In this document: positions 34,201-44,641 of the stretch, in pieces | How the letters are laid out: each line of letters begins with the position of its first letter | Position numbering within the stretch: position 1 is the stretch's first letter | Source: RPQJ01 sp963846315 | GTDB lineage: Bacteria; Pseudomonadota; Gammaproteobacteria; Steroidobacterales; Steroidobacteraceae | Assembly (NCBI GenBank): GCA_963846315.1 | Contig: CAWJVM010000005.1 | Span: 193,475-257,474 of the forward strand | DNA length: 64,000 nucleotides | Direction: 5' to 3' | The notes under the pieces: generated by a model | Told to the model about the DNA's origin: nothing | The model's database searches: none | What the model saw: only the letters and a program-made list of their open reading frames with translations | Translations under genes and position numbers: made by a program

Positions 34201-34796
34201 CGTGCCAGCACCTCGCGCACAAGCGCTCCGACGACGTTTCGCGGGCGCCGTACACGCTCACGATCAACGTCTCGACGACCTCGATCAACGACGAGCACTT
34301 CCTCGACTACGTCATCGCTGAAATGGCGGGCGGCGACCTGAGCCCAGGCGCGCTCTGCTTCGAGTTGACCGAGAACACGGCCATGACCAGTCTCGCCGCG
34401 GCGACGCATTTCATCGACGAACTGCGCAAGCGCCGCTGCAAGTTCTCGCTGGACGACTTCGGCAGCGGTCTTTCGTCGTTCCTGTTCCTGAAGAACCTGC
34501 CGGTCGACTACATCAAGATCGACGGCGGCTTCGTCCACAACGTGGCGCGGGACATGATCGACCGCAGCATGGTCGAGGCCATCACGCAGATCGGCCGGAC
34601 GATGGGGATCGCCACGATCGCCGAGCGTGTGGACTCCGCCGAGGTGCTGAACCAGCTGGCCGAGCTTGGCGTGGAGTACGCGCAGGGCCATTTCATCGCC
34701 TCGCCGCAGCCGGTCGAGGTGCTCGCTGCGCTCGTCGCGTCGGCGCCCGACTCTTCGTCGGTGTCTGCCAGCGAACTCGACCTCAAGACCGGCTGA
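31206..34796 (+). CDS. c-di-GMP synthase/phosphodiesterase with four PAS and one GAF domain
   Basis: 1196 residues, no membrane helix, so a soluble sensor. Order (approximate residues): helical N terminus 1-65; PAS 71-185; PAS 199-315; GAF 328-478; PAS 495-610; PAS 626-740; GGDEF 755-920; EAL 930-1180. The diguanylate cyclase motif is intact (ARLGGDEFGVLL). In the phosphodiesterase domain the name motif reads ELL (QFELLLRMRD) instead of EAL, but the first Glu and the downstream residues remain (TINVSTTS, FELTENTAM, LDDFGSG, YIKIDGGFV, IAERVDS, YAQGHF), so both activities are possible. Start MDLHPLLKQQF chosen over longer ones without family support. A c-di-GMP riboswitch elsewhere in the window gives this signal a local target. 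Confidence 0.92.
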   Translation: MDLHPLLKQQFDDSRQEGGPVDLRKLLQGISEAYEEWDEERKGVVRSMRLLADETSAFTREVRESAAAQLQVILDHVKDAIITVDETGRIETLNTTGERVFGYGEQDLRGQKLDLLIPSLAGRPRVVETLEELATTVENTHDDLKPRETRGRHRNGNLFDAEIGVSKVRLDRRELFVVCLRETTERKRAEAAIRESEARYRTLVDNAPEAIVVLDMDTGQFVECNENAVRFFKMTRDELLGVGPEKISPPFQQDGSPSFGVARGHLERALAGDAPGFEWLHRDALGHDIPCEVRLVRLPSSGRRLIRGSITDITERKRGELLAAGDRRVFEHITSNVDLTATLEAITETAEKVTPDAFCTVSVYDPETNTLQHVAGMRLPQNYLDAKRRIVIGPRNGSCAAAIFLHRQVIVAEITRDALWEHLRAPAVEAGLRACWSTPVRASDGHMLGTVALYFTQPRSPLRRDFELMSRLTTLAAIAIERKRSEEALRHSEAQYRSLFENVIEGVYRSTVQGRFEAVNPALAHMLGYDSVEDLLAVADMATIYMNPNERDHVISVLHRNGVVREAECLLQRRDGTQITVLINARVIRGEKDEVTGYEGTITDITVRKRAERQLYEEKEKAQVTLQSIGDAVITTDADGRVEYLNPVAEELTGWDSQEALGRPIVEVFQVISETSRQPIDSPITRCLREGRLVEMIEPSLLVNRRGQEISMQDSAAPIRDRAGRLIGVVMVFHDVSHERRLQRALSYQATHDALTGLINRREFEHRLNETLQASRAAPDIRHVVLYLDLDQFKVVNDTCGHQAGDRLLKQITSVLQTRIRTSDTLARLGGDEFGVLLLDCNLDMAQRIAEDLREAIRDFRFVWQDRIMNVGVSIGLAEINGDTDTLSTVMSAADVACYTAKDSGRNRVHTYNQGHAPERLREMQWVSRINRACEEDRLELYCQPIVAIQAGAEPFRQFELLLRMRDENGQLVQPVEFIPAAERFNLMPSLDRWVVRQACQHLAHKRSDDVSRAPYTLTINVSTTSINDEHFLDYVIAEMAGGDLSPGALCFELTENTAMTSLAAATHFIDELRKRRCKFSLDDFGSGLSSFLFLKNLPVDYIKIDGGFVHNVARDMIDRSMVEAITQIGRTMGIATIAERVDSAEVLNQLAELGVEYAQGHFIASPQPVEVLAALVASAPDSSSVSASELDLKTG

Positions 34797-34801
34797 TTCG
34801 C

Positions 34802-34931
34802 CACCTCTCCCGCTTTGGTCCGGCACCTCTCCCGCTTGTCCGCACCTCTCCCGCTTTGGTCCGGCACCTCTCCCGCTTTGGTCCGGCACCTCTCCCGTCC
34901 GCGGGAGAGGTCGCGCGCAGCGCGGGTGAGG
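34802..34931. repeat. REP array: tandem half-palindromes ending in a full palindrome
   Basis: Units of 22, 19, 22 and 22 nt, each starting CACCTCTCCCGCTT (34802, 34824, 34843, 34865), then a fifth copy at 34887 that carries the complementary arm (CCGCGGGAGAGGT) and the GCGGGTGAGGG tail. Only the last unit can fold fully, so the left arm has been amplified. Confidence 0.8.
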
Positions 34932-35001
34932 GCCGCCTTTCTCGGCAAACCAGGCCCTTTATCTGCAAAGTGATTTCGAGCGCGCATCGCATGCTGTTCG
35001 C

Positions 35002-35376
35002 ATGCAACTTGGCGACGATCAGCGACGCTTCGCGCGGGACCAACGTAAGAACCAGACGCTCGCGGAAACGCGCTTGTGGTATCAACTGCGAGGACGACGG
35101 CTGTCAGGCCTGCGATTTCGCCGACAACATCCAATCGGTCCCTACTTTGCGGACTTTGCCTGCCTCGAAGTGGGACTGATCGTAGAACTGGACGGCGGCC
35201 AACACAATTCCGCACAAGGTCGCTGGCGTGACTGTATTCGCAGCGACGTGCTGGCCGCGCATGGATTCGAGGTTCTGCGATTCTGGGACAACGAGGCGCT
35301 GTCCAACACGGCTGGCGTGATGGTCGTGATCGCGCGAAGAGCGGCGGAAATACATCGCGCACGGGGCAGGAGATAG
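35002..35376 (+). CDS. DUF559 domain protein, predicted PD-(D/E)XK (Vsr-like) endonuclease
   Basis: 124 residues, nearly all one domain. Family features: LAETRLWYQLRGRRLSGLRF (N-terminal helix and strand), a catalytic Asp (D51, PYFADFACLE) and the E62/D64 segment IVELDGGQH, then RSDVLAAHGFEVLRFW near the C terminus. Nuclease activity is predicted for the family from structure similarity to Vsr, not proven. There is no methylase or mismatch-repair gene beside it. REP palindromes lie on both sides (34802-34931 and 35381-35486), an arrangement like REP-transposase units. Confidence 0.88.
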   Translation: MQLGDDQRRFARDQRKNQTLAETRLWYQLRGRRLSGLRFRRQHPIGPYFADFACLEVGLIVELDGGQHNSAQGRWRDCIRSDVLAAHGFEVLRFWDNEALSNTAGVMVVIARRAAEIHRARGRR

Positions 35377-35380
35377 ATGA

Positions 35381-35486
35381 ACCCGCGCTGGTTGCGCGAC
35401 CTCTCCCACTGACGTGAGAGAGGTAAAGAACCGGCACCCTCACCCGCGCCAGTTGCGCGACCTCTCCCACTGCCGTGGGAGAGGTA
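35381..35486. repeat. Two REP-like palindromes between the DUF559 gene and typA
   Basis: Copy 1 (35381-35424) and copy 2 (35436-35486) each have CCGCGC..(A/G)GTTGCGCGACCTCTCCCACTG followed by GTG(G)GAGAGGTA; the stem arms are imperfect. They end 6 nt from the typA stop codon. Confidence 0.78.
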
Positions 35487-35491
35487 AGCGA

Positions 35492-37328
<1,837 letters not shown>

Positions 37329-37500
37329 TTTGTGCGCCAGGGGCCCGGAGGGGTCCCAAAAAGGGCGCGAAGTATAGCGGATTCAGCCCCGGCTTGCTGC
37401 ACTGCAGGAAATCGCGCGCCCCGGCCGTTCAGGCGAGTAACGGCCTGCACTGACTCTTACGCTTCAGTGGGAGGAGATCAGGGTGGCGGCCGTCAGTGCA

Positions 37501-37729
37501 GGCTCCTCGCTGCGGGGCTCGGGCGTTCTTTCCGCGCTCCGTGTCGGACGCCGCAGCTCGAGCGCAGGACCGAAGCGGCACCGAGGCCGAGTCGCTACTG
37601 CGCTGACACCATCGCTTCGGTCCCGTTCGAGCAAGGCTCGCCGTGAATCGTGCGGTTCCTCCGCGCGATTCACGATGCGCGGTAGACCCGGAGCGCGGAA
37701 AGAACACCCGAGCCCCGCAGCGACGAGCC
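37501..37729. repeat. Cluster of three inverted repeats upstream of typA
   Basis: Outer arms 37501-37541 and 37689-37729 are inverted copies over 41 bp with two mismatches. Inside lie a ~20-bp pair (37556-37577 with 37613-37632, containing a perfect 11-bp GGACCGAAGCG match) and a 14-bp pair (37642-37655 with 37661-37674, one mismatch). No gene is credible in 37359-37785. It could fold into a three-armed structure. Confidence 0.75.
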
Positions 37730-37773
37730 CTCACCCGCGCTCGGCGCGACCTCTCCCACCAAGGTGGGAGAGG
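37727..37773. repeat. REP-like palindrome next to the lipoprotein gene
   Basis: CCCTCACCCGCGCTCGGCGCG, then the stem CCTCTCCCACC/GGTGGGAGAGG. It begins where the outer inverted-repeat arm ends and stops 13 nt before the lipoprotein stop codon. Confidence 0.78.
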
Positions 37774-37785
37774 TGGGAAACGGCG

Positions 37786-38419
37786 TTACTTCGGCTCCTG
37801 CGCCGGAATCGACTGCACCGCCTGCCCCGTCGCGTCCTTCGCCGGGGTGGCCTTCTGCGCCGACGGCGGGTTGCCGATCACGACCGGAATGGCGAACGCG
37901 CGAGACTCCGTCTGAACTTTGGTCGACATCTTCGCGATCACGCCGATGTAGTACAGGCCCGGGTTGTCGCCCTGGACCAGCACCTTGTTCGTGTACCACT
38001 TGCCGCCTTCGACCGGCGCAAACGACGCCGTCTTTGCGCCAACGATGGTCAGGCCGGGGGCTTCGGTGATTTCGATCTCGAGACGGTCCGCCGGCAGGCG
38101 CGTGTCGAAGGTCATTTCGACCTCGAACGGCTGGCCCAGCGCGGGCTTCGACAGCACGTCGTATTTCATGTCCACCGGAGCGGTGGACTTGCCGTCCACG
38201 ACCGCCGATGCGAGGCGCGCGTGTTTTTCGTCAGCGCTGGAGGGCGGAGCGACCACCGCGGACTGGTCGGCCTTTGCCTTCTCGGCCTTGGCGACAGCCG
38301 CGGCCTCGTCGTTGCCGCCGCCGCACGCGGTCACGAGCGACACCGGCCAGCAGCGTGGCCGCCGCAGTGAGGGCAAAACGCCGGCAACCGGCGGTCCGGA
38401 CATCGTCATTCAACGTCAT
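37786..38419 (-). CDS. Putative lipoprotein of unknown function (one frameshift near the lipobox)
   Basis: About 210 residues if read across a break near 38338. The upstream frame gives MTLNDDVRTAGCRRFALTAA and continues as a signal peptide; the downstream frame gives SLVTACGGGNDE, placing the lipobox Cys right after it. The mature protein is Ala/Lys-rich at first, then a folded region (YDVLSKPALGQPFEVEMTF; KWYTNKVLVQGDNPGLYYIG) that looks like an Ig-type beta domain. I do not recognise the family. It lies about 30 nt after the PKD protease gene on the same strand. Confidence 0.6.
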
Positions 38420-38452
38420 GCGCATGCCTGCCTCTGGATTCCCTGGGGTGCG

Positions 38453-40712
38453 TCAGCCCGTGACCGACACATTGAAACACGTGTTGCCACGGCGTTGTGC
38501 CGCCGAGTATGACGGATCGATGTGGCTCCACTCGTAGACCTCGATCACGTATTCGCCAGCCTCGAGCGTGCGGGTCAGCGTCTCGAGGCCATTGGTCGTG
38601 CTTTCTTCCATAGCGAGGAAGCCGTTCTTGTACAGCACGAGATCGGGATCCGGCGCCGGCGAAAATGGAGCCACAGACCCTGTCGCGGTGTACTGCGCCC
38701 GGACCGTGACCAAGGCAGCCGCCGAAATCGAGAACCGCAGGAACAGCCGGTTACCGATCTTGTTGTAGGTACCGGCGGTTGTCGTGCCGCACACGGCCTT
38801 CGCTCCGCCGTTCAGCGTCAGCTGCGTATAGAGCGGCAGCGTCTGCGACACTGCACCATCGTTCGTCTCGGTGCTGCCCCAGGCGTCCGCTACGTGAATG
38901 CTTTGCGAGGTGACGAGCGTGTTGATGGCCGCGACCGGTGCCCCTGCCCTGCCCTTGAGGGAATCCACGAACGGGAAGACGCTGGTCAGCGCCGGACCGG
39001 CGCGGAGCGGTCCTGTCAGGGCTTCGAACATCGGCTTGTAGCCGATCGACACGGCATCCGAGCCATCGGCCGTCGTGTCGAACAGGTCCCACGTGACCGA
39101 CTGGATCGACGACTCGTTGTACCACCCGGCCGGCGATGCGACGTTGCTCTCCATGCTGAAGTAGAAGCGCTGGCCCTGCTGCGAGCCGAGCGAGTCGCTG
39201 TACAGCGGGTCGTTCAGCACCATCGCCGAAAACGCGTTGGCAAACCCTTCGCTGAAGGCGAGTCGCAGGTCGAGCCGTTCGTCCGTAGAGTGCGTCCCGC
39301 CCGTCGTCTCCGTGCGACTGATCGTGTCTTCGATGAAATGGTGGAACTCGTGCGCCAGCACGTGCGCGTCATATTCGTCGGTGTCGGTATTGTCGTCGCC
39401 GAGCACATAGATACCGGCGGCCGGGCCACCCGGTCGACGCGGTGCGATACAGCGTGGACTCGATCTGTCCGAGCGCCACGTCGCCCGATGCGGCGTTGTT
39501 CTGGGTGCTCCAGAACACATCCAGCGCCGGCAGGTCGAGCGTCGCGCTGCCGGTGTCGACCACGAAATCCGTTGCCGCCAGCAGCGTGTCGAGGATCGCG
39601 AACGGCGCCGCACCGCGCACGCCGGTATAACTCGTGCCGCCCCAGCCCGAACCCGCATGCAGGTTCCTGGTCTGGTTGGCAGTGCCGGTGTTGAACGCGG
39701 CCGAATCCAGTGCATACAACGCATTGCCGTTCGTGTTGTTGAGCACGCGCACGTCATGCGCCGGGGTCGTCGTCCGGCGTGACTGCGCCTTCACGCGCAC
39801 GAACGCATTGGTGCTTGCCGGTGCCGTGAGCGCGTAATTGCCATTGCTGTCGGTCGTGGACGTCGCGAGAGTGCCGCCGCCCGACAGGACCAGTTCGACC
39901 ACCGCTTCGCGGATCGGCTGCACTGAGGTGTTCGGGTAACTCAGCCCAAGGTTCAGGTTGCTCGAAAACGGCACGCGGTCGTAGGTGGCCCTGCCACTGA
40001 CCGTGACGCTGCCGGACCCGCCGCCCGCAGCGATCGTGATCGATTGCGTCGTCGATGCCGAGAGCCCCGGGGCATCGGTCACTGTGAGCTGGACGGTAAA
40101 CGTGCCGGCGCTGACGAAGGTGTGGGTGGGCGTCTTGCCGGTCACGGTGCCGTTGCCGTCACCGAAGTCCCAGCTGTAGCTTGCAATGGGACCGTCCGGG
40201 TCCGTCGACGGTGAACCGTCGAAGAACACGACCAGGGGAGCGGCACCCCCCGTCGGGGTGAACTGGAAAGACGCCGTCGGCGGCGAGTTCGATGCATCGA
40301 CCTGCACGGTGCGAGTCGTCGACGCCGTGGCGCCGCTGTTGTCAGTCACCGTGAGCGTGACGGTATAGGTGCCCGCGGTCGCATAGGTGCGGCTCGCCGT
40401 GTTGCTCGTCCCGCCCGAGGTGCCGCCGTCGCCGAAATTCCATGAATACGTCGCGATCGAACCGTCTGGATCGTTCGACGCACCGGCATTGAACGAAACC
40501 GCCAGTGGCGCAAGGCCCGAAGGCGGGGTGGCCGTGAACGACGCCGTCGGCAACAGGTTCACACTGCCGCCACCACCGCCCCCGCCCCCGCCACCGCCAC
40601 CGCAGGCGGCCAGCAACGACGCAACGACGGTCAATACCGCGGCGCGCCAGGTATTCCGGACGGAGGAGATCGAGTCAGCAGCGGGCGCAAATCCATCAGC
40701 GCGTAATGTCAC
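38453..40712 (-). CDS. Lipoprotein metallopeptidase with two PKD domains (one frameshift)
   Basis: About 752 residues if read across a break near 39410. GTG start, signal peptide ending LLAAC followed by a run of 12 glycines, two PKD domains (about residues 50-135 and 140-230, each with Y.W.FGDG), a linker with a carboxypeptidase-regulatory-like strand set, then a zinc peptidase domain with the HExxH motif in LAHEFHHFIED and a downstream Glu region (LAFSEGFANAF). The C-terminal ~110 residues look like a pre-peptidase or beta-sandwich domain (LVLYKNGFLAMEEST). Likely on the outer surface or in the periplasm, degrading protein or matrix. The frameshift splits the gene just before the HExxH motif. 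Confidence 0.78.
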
Positions 40713-40811
40713 GGAGCACCGGGTCGGCAGGGTAAGCGGGATTGCGCGAAGAATATCACGCGCCGCTGTCCGCTCCGTTGGACGCGGCCAGATTAGTTGA
40801 ATCTGAACGAA

Positions 40812-41822
40812 TCAATTCGACGTCAGCGACGGCTCACGCTGCAGCTCGTGTTCCCAGCTCAACTGGTTGCGGACGATGGTCTCGAGATCGTCGAATCTCG
40901 GCGTCCACCCCAGCACCTGACGGATGCGGTCGGCATGCGCGACCAGCGAGGGCGGATCGCCTGCGCGACGCGGACTTTCGGTCACTGCCAACGGCCGGCC
41001 GCCGTTGACCCGCTCCACCATCCTGACGACTTCGCGCACGCTGTAGCCATGGCCGTAGCCGCAATTGAGCGTGGTCGACGCTCCACCCTGCTCCAGGTAG
41101 TCGAGCGCGCCCAGGTGCGCCGAGGCGAGGTCCTCGACATGAATGTAGTCGCGTACACCCGTGCCATCGGGCGTCGGGTAGTCGGTGCCGAAAATCGACA
41201 GCGAGGGCCGCACGCCGGCCGCGACCTGGCACGCCACCTTTACCAGCAGCGTCGCCGTCGGCGCGCTGTGCCCGATGCGTCCACCCGGGTCGCTGCCCGC
41301 GACGTTGAAGTAGCGCAATGCCACGTAGCGCAGTTTGGTGGAAGCAGCGGCGAGATCACGCAGCATCCACTCGCTCATGAGCTTCGACGTGCCGTAGGGA
41401 TTGATCGGCGCGGTCGGCGAGTCTTCGCGCGCGAGACCCGCGGCGGGAACGCCGTAGACCGCTGCCGTCGACGAGAACACGAAGCGACGCACGCCGGCGG
41501 CGTCGCATTGCTCGAGCAGGTTGCGCGTCGCGCAGGTGTTGTTGCGGTAGTACTTGAGCGGGTCGGACACGGACTCCGGCACGATCGTGTGCGCGGCGAA
41601 GTGCAGTACGGTGTCGATGGCATGGTCCCGCAGGACTCGCGCGACGAGGTCGCGATCACCGGTGTCGCCGACGACCAGCGGCGTGCCGAGCGTGGCGCTG
41701 CGGTAACCGGTCGAGAGATTGTCGAGGATCACGACGCGCTCGCCGCGCTCGACGAGCTGGCGGACCGTGTGACTGCCGATGTAGCCGGCGCCGCCGGTGA
41801 CGAGAATTGAACTATTGACCAT
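40812..41822 (-). CDS. galE: UDP-glucose 4-epimerase
   Basis: Interconverts UDP-glucose and UDP-galactose for cell-surface polysaccharides; 336 residues of the short-chain dehydrogenase fold. NAD-binding VTGGAGYIGSHT at residue 8, catalytic Y143 and K147 in NPYGTSKLM, Ser/Thr in FSSTAAVYG, and the C-terminal substrate region FDDLETIVRNQLSWE. The start MVNSSILVTGG was chosen because upstream codons are REP sequence. Downstream of srkA in the same direction; separated from it only by REP elements. Confidence 0.94.
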   Translation of the reverse strand: MVNSSILVTGGAGYIGSHTVRQLVERGERVVILDNLSTGYRSATLGTPLVVGDTGDRDLVARVLRDHAIDTVLHFAAHTIVPESVSDPLKYYRNNTCATRNLLEQCDAAGVRRFVFSSTAAVYGVPAAGLAREDSPTAPINPYGTSKLMSEWMLRDLAAASTKLRYVALRYFNVAGSDPGGRIGHSAPTATLLVKVACQVAAGVRPSLSIFGTDYPTPDGTGVRDYIHVEDLASAHLGALDYLEQGGASTTLNCGYGHGYSVREVVRMVERVNGGRPLAVTESPRRAGDPPSLVAHADRIRQVLGWTPRFDDLETIVRNQLSWEHELQREPSLTSN

Positions 41823-41834
41823 CCGGGAATGCTT

Positions 41835-41945
41835 ACCTCCCCACTCCCGTGGGAGAGATCGCACACGGTGCGGGTGAGCGTGAAAGAGTGAACTGCGACA
41901 CAACTGCCCTCACCCCAACCCTCTCCCGCTGAAGCGGGAGAGGGA
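41835..41945. repeat. Two REP-like palindromes between galE and srkA
   Basis: One degenerate copy (41835-41880, CTCCCGTGGGAGAG with the CGGTGCGGGTGAG tail) and one full copy (41907-41945, CCCTCACCCCAACCCTCTCCCGCTGAAGCGGGAGAGGG). The second forms the last codons and the stop of srkA. The whole spacer between the two genes is repeat sequence. Confidence 0.8.
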
Positions 41946-42926
41946 GCAGAAGCTTAGAAACGCCTCTTCCATCGCCGAGAGTTGCTCCCGCAGGTTCAGC
42001 ACGTGCTGTTCCCAGTACTTCGGCTCCTGGAACCAGGGAAACGCCCGCGGAAACGCGGGATCGTCCCAGCGGCGCGCCAGCCAGCCCGCGTAATGCATGA
42101 TGCGGAGCGTGCGCAGGGGCTCGATCAGCGAGGTCTCGTGATGATCGAAGTCGGCGAACTCCTGGTAGCCCTCGACGATGTCATCGAGCTGGACGCGCAT
42201 CTCCTCCGTCCGCCCCGAGAGCAGCATCCAGAGGTCCTGCACCGCGGGTCCGGTCATGCAGTCGTCGAGATCGACAAAATGCGGGCCCTTGTCCGTCCAC
42301 AGCACGTTGCCCGGATGGCAATCGCCGTGCAGCCGCAGCGTGCGCAGGGGCTGGGCCTCGTCGAACCTCAGCTCCACCAGGCCCAGCACGTCCTCGGCCA
42401 GCGATTCGTACGCAGCCTCGAGGTGTGACGGGATCCAGCCGGATTCGAGCAGGAAGTCCGCCGTGTCCTGCCCGAGCACACGCCAGTCCAGGCGCGGCCG
42501 ATGGCGGAACGTGTGCGTGCGACCGATCAGGTGGATGCGCGCCAGAAAGCGACCCATCCACTGGCGATCGTCCTTGGTGCCGAGTTCGGGCCAACGTCCG
42601 CCCGCCCGCGGATACACCGCGTAACGGAATCCTTCGTGCTTGAACAGGCTACGACCGTCGTGGACGTCCGGGGCAATCACCGGGATTTCGGCGCGCGCGA
42701 GTTCCAGCGCGAACTCGTGCTCCTCCAGGATCGCCGCGTCCGGCCAGCGTTCCGGGCGATAGAACTTGACGACGACCGGGGTCGTGTCCTCCCGGCCCAC
42801 CTGGTACACGCGGTTTTCGTAGCTGTTGAGCGCGAGAATGCGACCGTCGCAGCGGTGGCCCAGCGCCTCGACCGCGCTGACGACGACGTCGGGGGTCAGC
42901 GCGGAATACGGGTGCGGAGCATTCAT
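41910..42926 (-). CDS. srkA: Stress response kinase A (YihE), with a REP-encoded tail
   Basis: Ser/Thr kinase of the aminoglycoside-phosphotransferase fold that counters stress-induced death in E. coli. 338 residues. Kinase signature: NSYENRVYQVG, VVVKFYRPERW (ATP-binding Lys), the catalytic loop LHGDCHPGNVLW and the metal site FVDLDDCMTGP. The C-terminal residues SLSRFSGRGLG and the stop codon come from a REP palindrome, so the natural end was probably near EEAFLSF. Confidence 0.93.
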   Translation of the reverse strand: MNAPHPYSALTPDVVVSAVEALGHRCDGRILALNSYENRVYQVGREDTTPVVVKFYRPERWPDAAILEEHEFALELARAEIPVIAPDVHDGRSLFKHEGFRYAVYPRAGGRWPELGTKDDRQWMGRFLARIHLIGRTHTFRHRPRLDWRVLGQDTADFLLESGWIPSHLEAAYESLAEDVLGLVELRFDEAQPLRTLRLHGDCHPGNVLWTDKGPHFVDLDDCMTGPAVQDLWMLLSGRTEEMRVQLDDIVEGYQEFADFDHHETSLIEPLRTLRIMHYAGWLARRWDDPAFPRAFPWFQEPKYWEQHVLNLREQLSAMEEAFLSFCSLSRFSGRGLG

Positions 42927-42970
42927 TGCTTCGATTGTACGGGGTCACGTACGCTTCCCGGCACTTCACC

Positions 42971-44441
42971 ATGACACGTTTCCCCTTTCGCCCCCGCTCC
43001 CTCACTGGCCTGATCCTGCTCGGGTTCGTGATCGTTGCGCTTCCTGCCCTGCTCGGCACGATCAGCGCGGCCATCGAAATGCGCAACCTGGCGGCCGCGA
43101 GCGAGCGCCTCGTGGTCAATGGCGTCGCCGCCACGCAGTACACGCAGGCACTGGTGCGGCAGGTCTCGTCGCTCGAACGCACGGCGCGGCTGTACCAGAT
43201 CATTCCGCGCCCGACCCTGCTCGACACCTACCGACAGAATCGCGACCTGCTCAAGAAGACGCTGGACGATTTCTCCGCACTGCCGGGTGGCAACGACGAG
43301 CGCGCCAAAGTCATCGACAGCATGCGCGGCACGGTCGACCTGATCACGGGCGCCGTCGACTCGCAATCCACGGAGCGCATCGCGCGGACGCTGCGCGAAT
43401 TCACCGCACTCTCACGGGACGCCGGTCAGTTGTCCAAACTGGCGGGCGCGCAGACCGACCGGGAACTGAAGCAGCTGCAGGCCGAGACCGAAAAGGTGCG
43501 ACGCCGGCTGTACTGGCAGTCGCTCGCACTGATCCCGATCACGGTCGGCCTGATCCTGATGTTCGCGATCTTCCTGGCACGGCCGATCCGCCAGATCGAC
43601 GCGGCCATCAGTTCGATCGGGCACGGACAGTTGAACGAACCCGTCCAGGTGCAGGGACCGTCGGACCTCAAGGCACTGGGCCGACAGCTCGAGTGGCTGC
43701 GTGTTCGATTGGCCGATATTTCGGAGGAGCGCAACCGGTTCCTGCGGCACATGTCGCACGAACTGAAGACGCCGCTCGCCAACATCCGCGAAGGCACCGA
43801 ACTGCTGATGGAAGGCGCGGTCGGTTCATTGAGCGTCGAGCAGCGTGAAGTGACCGGCATCCTGCGCGACAACAGCCTGCGGCTGCAGCGACTGATCGAG
43901 AACCTGCTGTCGTTCAGCGAATGGCAGGCGAAACGCGGCGACCTCGAGGTGGGCGAGATCCGGCTGCTGCCGCTGGTGAAGTCCGCGATCGAGACCTACC
44001 AGTTGCCGCTCAACGCGCACAGCTTGCGGCTCGACCTGCAAGTGCCGGACCTCACGCTGGCCGCGGACCGCGAAAAACTGAAGCTGATCCTCGACAACCT
44101 GATCTCGAACGCCGTGAAGTTCACGCCCGACGGCGGCACGATCACGCTTGCGAGCAGCTTATGACGACGAGGGCAAGAACCTGGTGCTCGACGTCGCCGA
44201 TACCGGGCCCGGGATTCCGCTGGACGAACGTGCCCGGATCTTTGAGGCGTTCTACCAGGGCGCCACGCCGCAGGGCGGACTGGTCCGCGGCACGGGGATC
44301 GGATTGTCGGTGGTGCAGGAATTCGTGCACGCGCATGGCGGCAGCATCGAGATCGTCGACGGGGAATTTCCCGGCGCGCATTTCCGCGTGCAGTTGCCGC
44401 TCATCGCCTCTCCCGCCGCGGGTGGGAAAGTGATGGGGTAA
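42971..44441 (+). CDS. glrK: Sensor histidine kinase GlrK/QseE type (one frameshift)
   Basis: About 489 residues if one base is removed near 44149 (ACGCTTGCGAGC reads correctly as ACGCTGCGAGC). Two membrane helices (about 12-34 and 180-202) enclose a periplasmic helical sensor; HAMP follows, then the H box FLRHMSHELKTPLANI, NLISNAVKFTPDGG, DTGPGIP and GTGIGLSVVQEF. The periplasmic region and H box fit the GlrK/QseE family, whose partners QseG and GlrR are found downstream. Start MTRFPFRPRSL chosen at the ATG after a purine-poor leader; no strong ribosome site. The break is most likely a sequencing error. Confidence 0.88.
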
Positions 44442-44464
44442 GGTGACATTGCGGATTCGCGCGG

Positions 44465-44641
44465 GCCGCTAAGTCGTTCAAGTCGTACCGACCGGATCGG
44501 GAGAGCCGTTCCCAGTCCTTCTTGAAGACCTTGGTGTAGTCGCATGCCTTGGGCAGGGCAGCCCGCTTACTGCTGGCGGGCTTTTTCGATGTCATCGAGC
44601 AAGGCGCGTGCTGAATCGAAACGGGCGCCACGAGCCTTCAT
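44465..44641 (-). pseudogene. Relic of a RelB/DinJ - RelE/YafQ toxin-antitoxin pair
   Basis: Minus strand. The frame 44641-44567 reads MKARGARFDSARALLDDIEK and ends ARQQ-stop, like the C-terminal end of a RelB/DinJ antitoxin. Overlapping it, 44595 onward gives MTSKKPASSKRAALPKAC then DYTKVFKKDWERLSRSG, the N-terminal helix of a RelE/YafQ-type mRNA interferase; similarity stops near 44465, where the 3' end of glrK begins. Only about 40 toxin residues are left, so it cannot be active. Confidence 0.55.

Noticed and set aside
33303..34889. 528-codon minus-strand frame opposite the GGDEF/EAL gene
   Set aside because: Antisense to conserved catalytic domains; no start signal.
34802..34890. CRISPR-like array
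   Set aside because: The units follow each other directly without unique spacers, and the sequence belongs to the REP family found elsewhere in the window.
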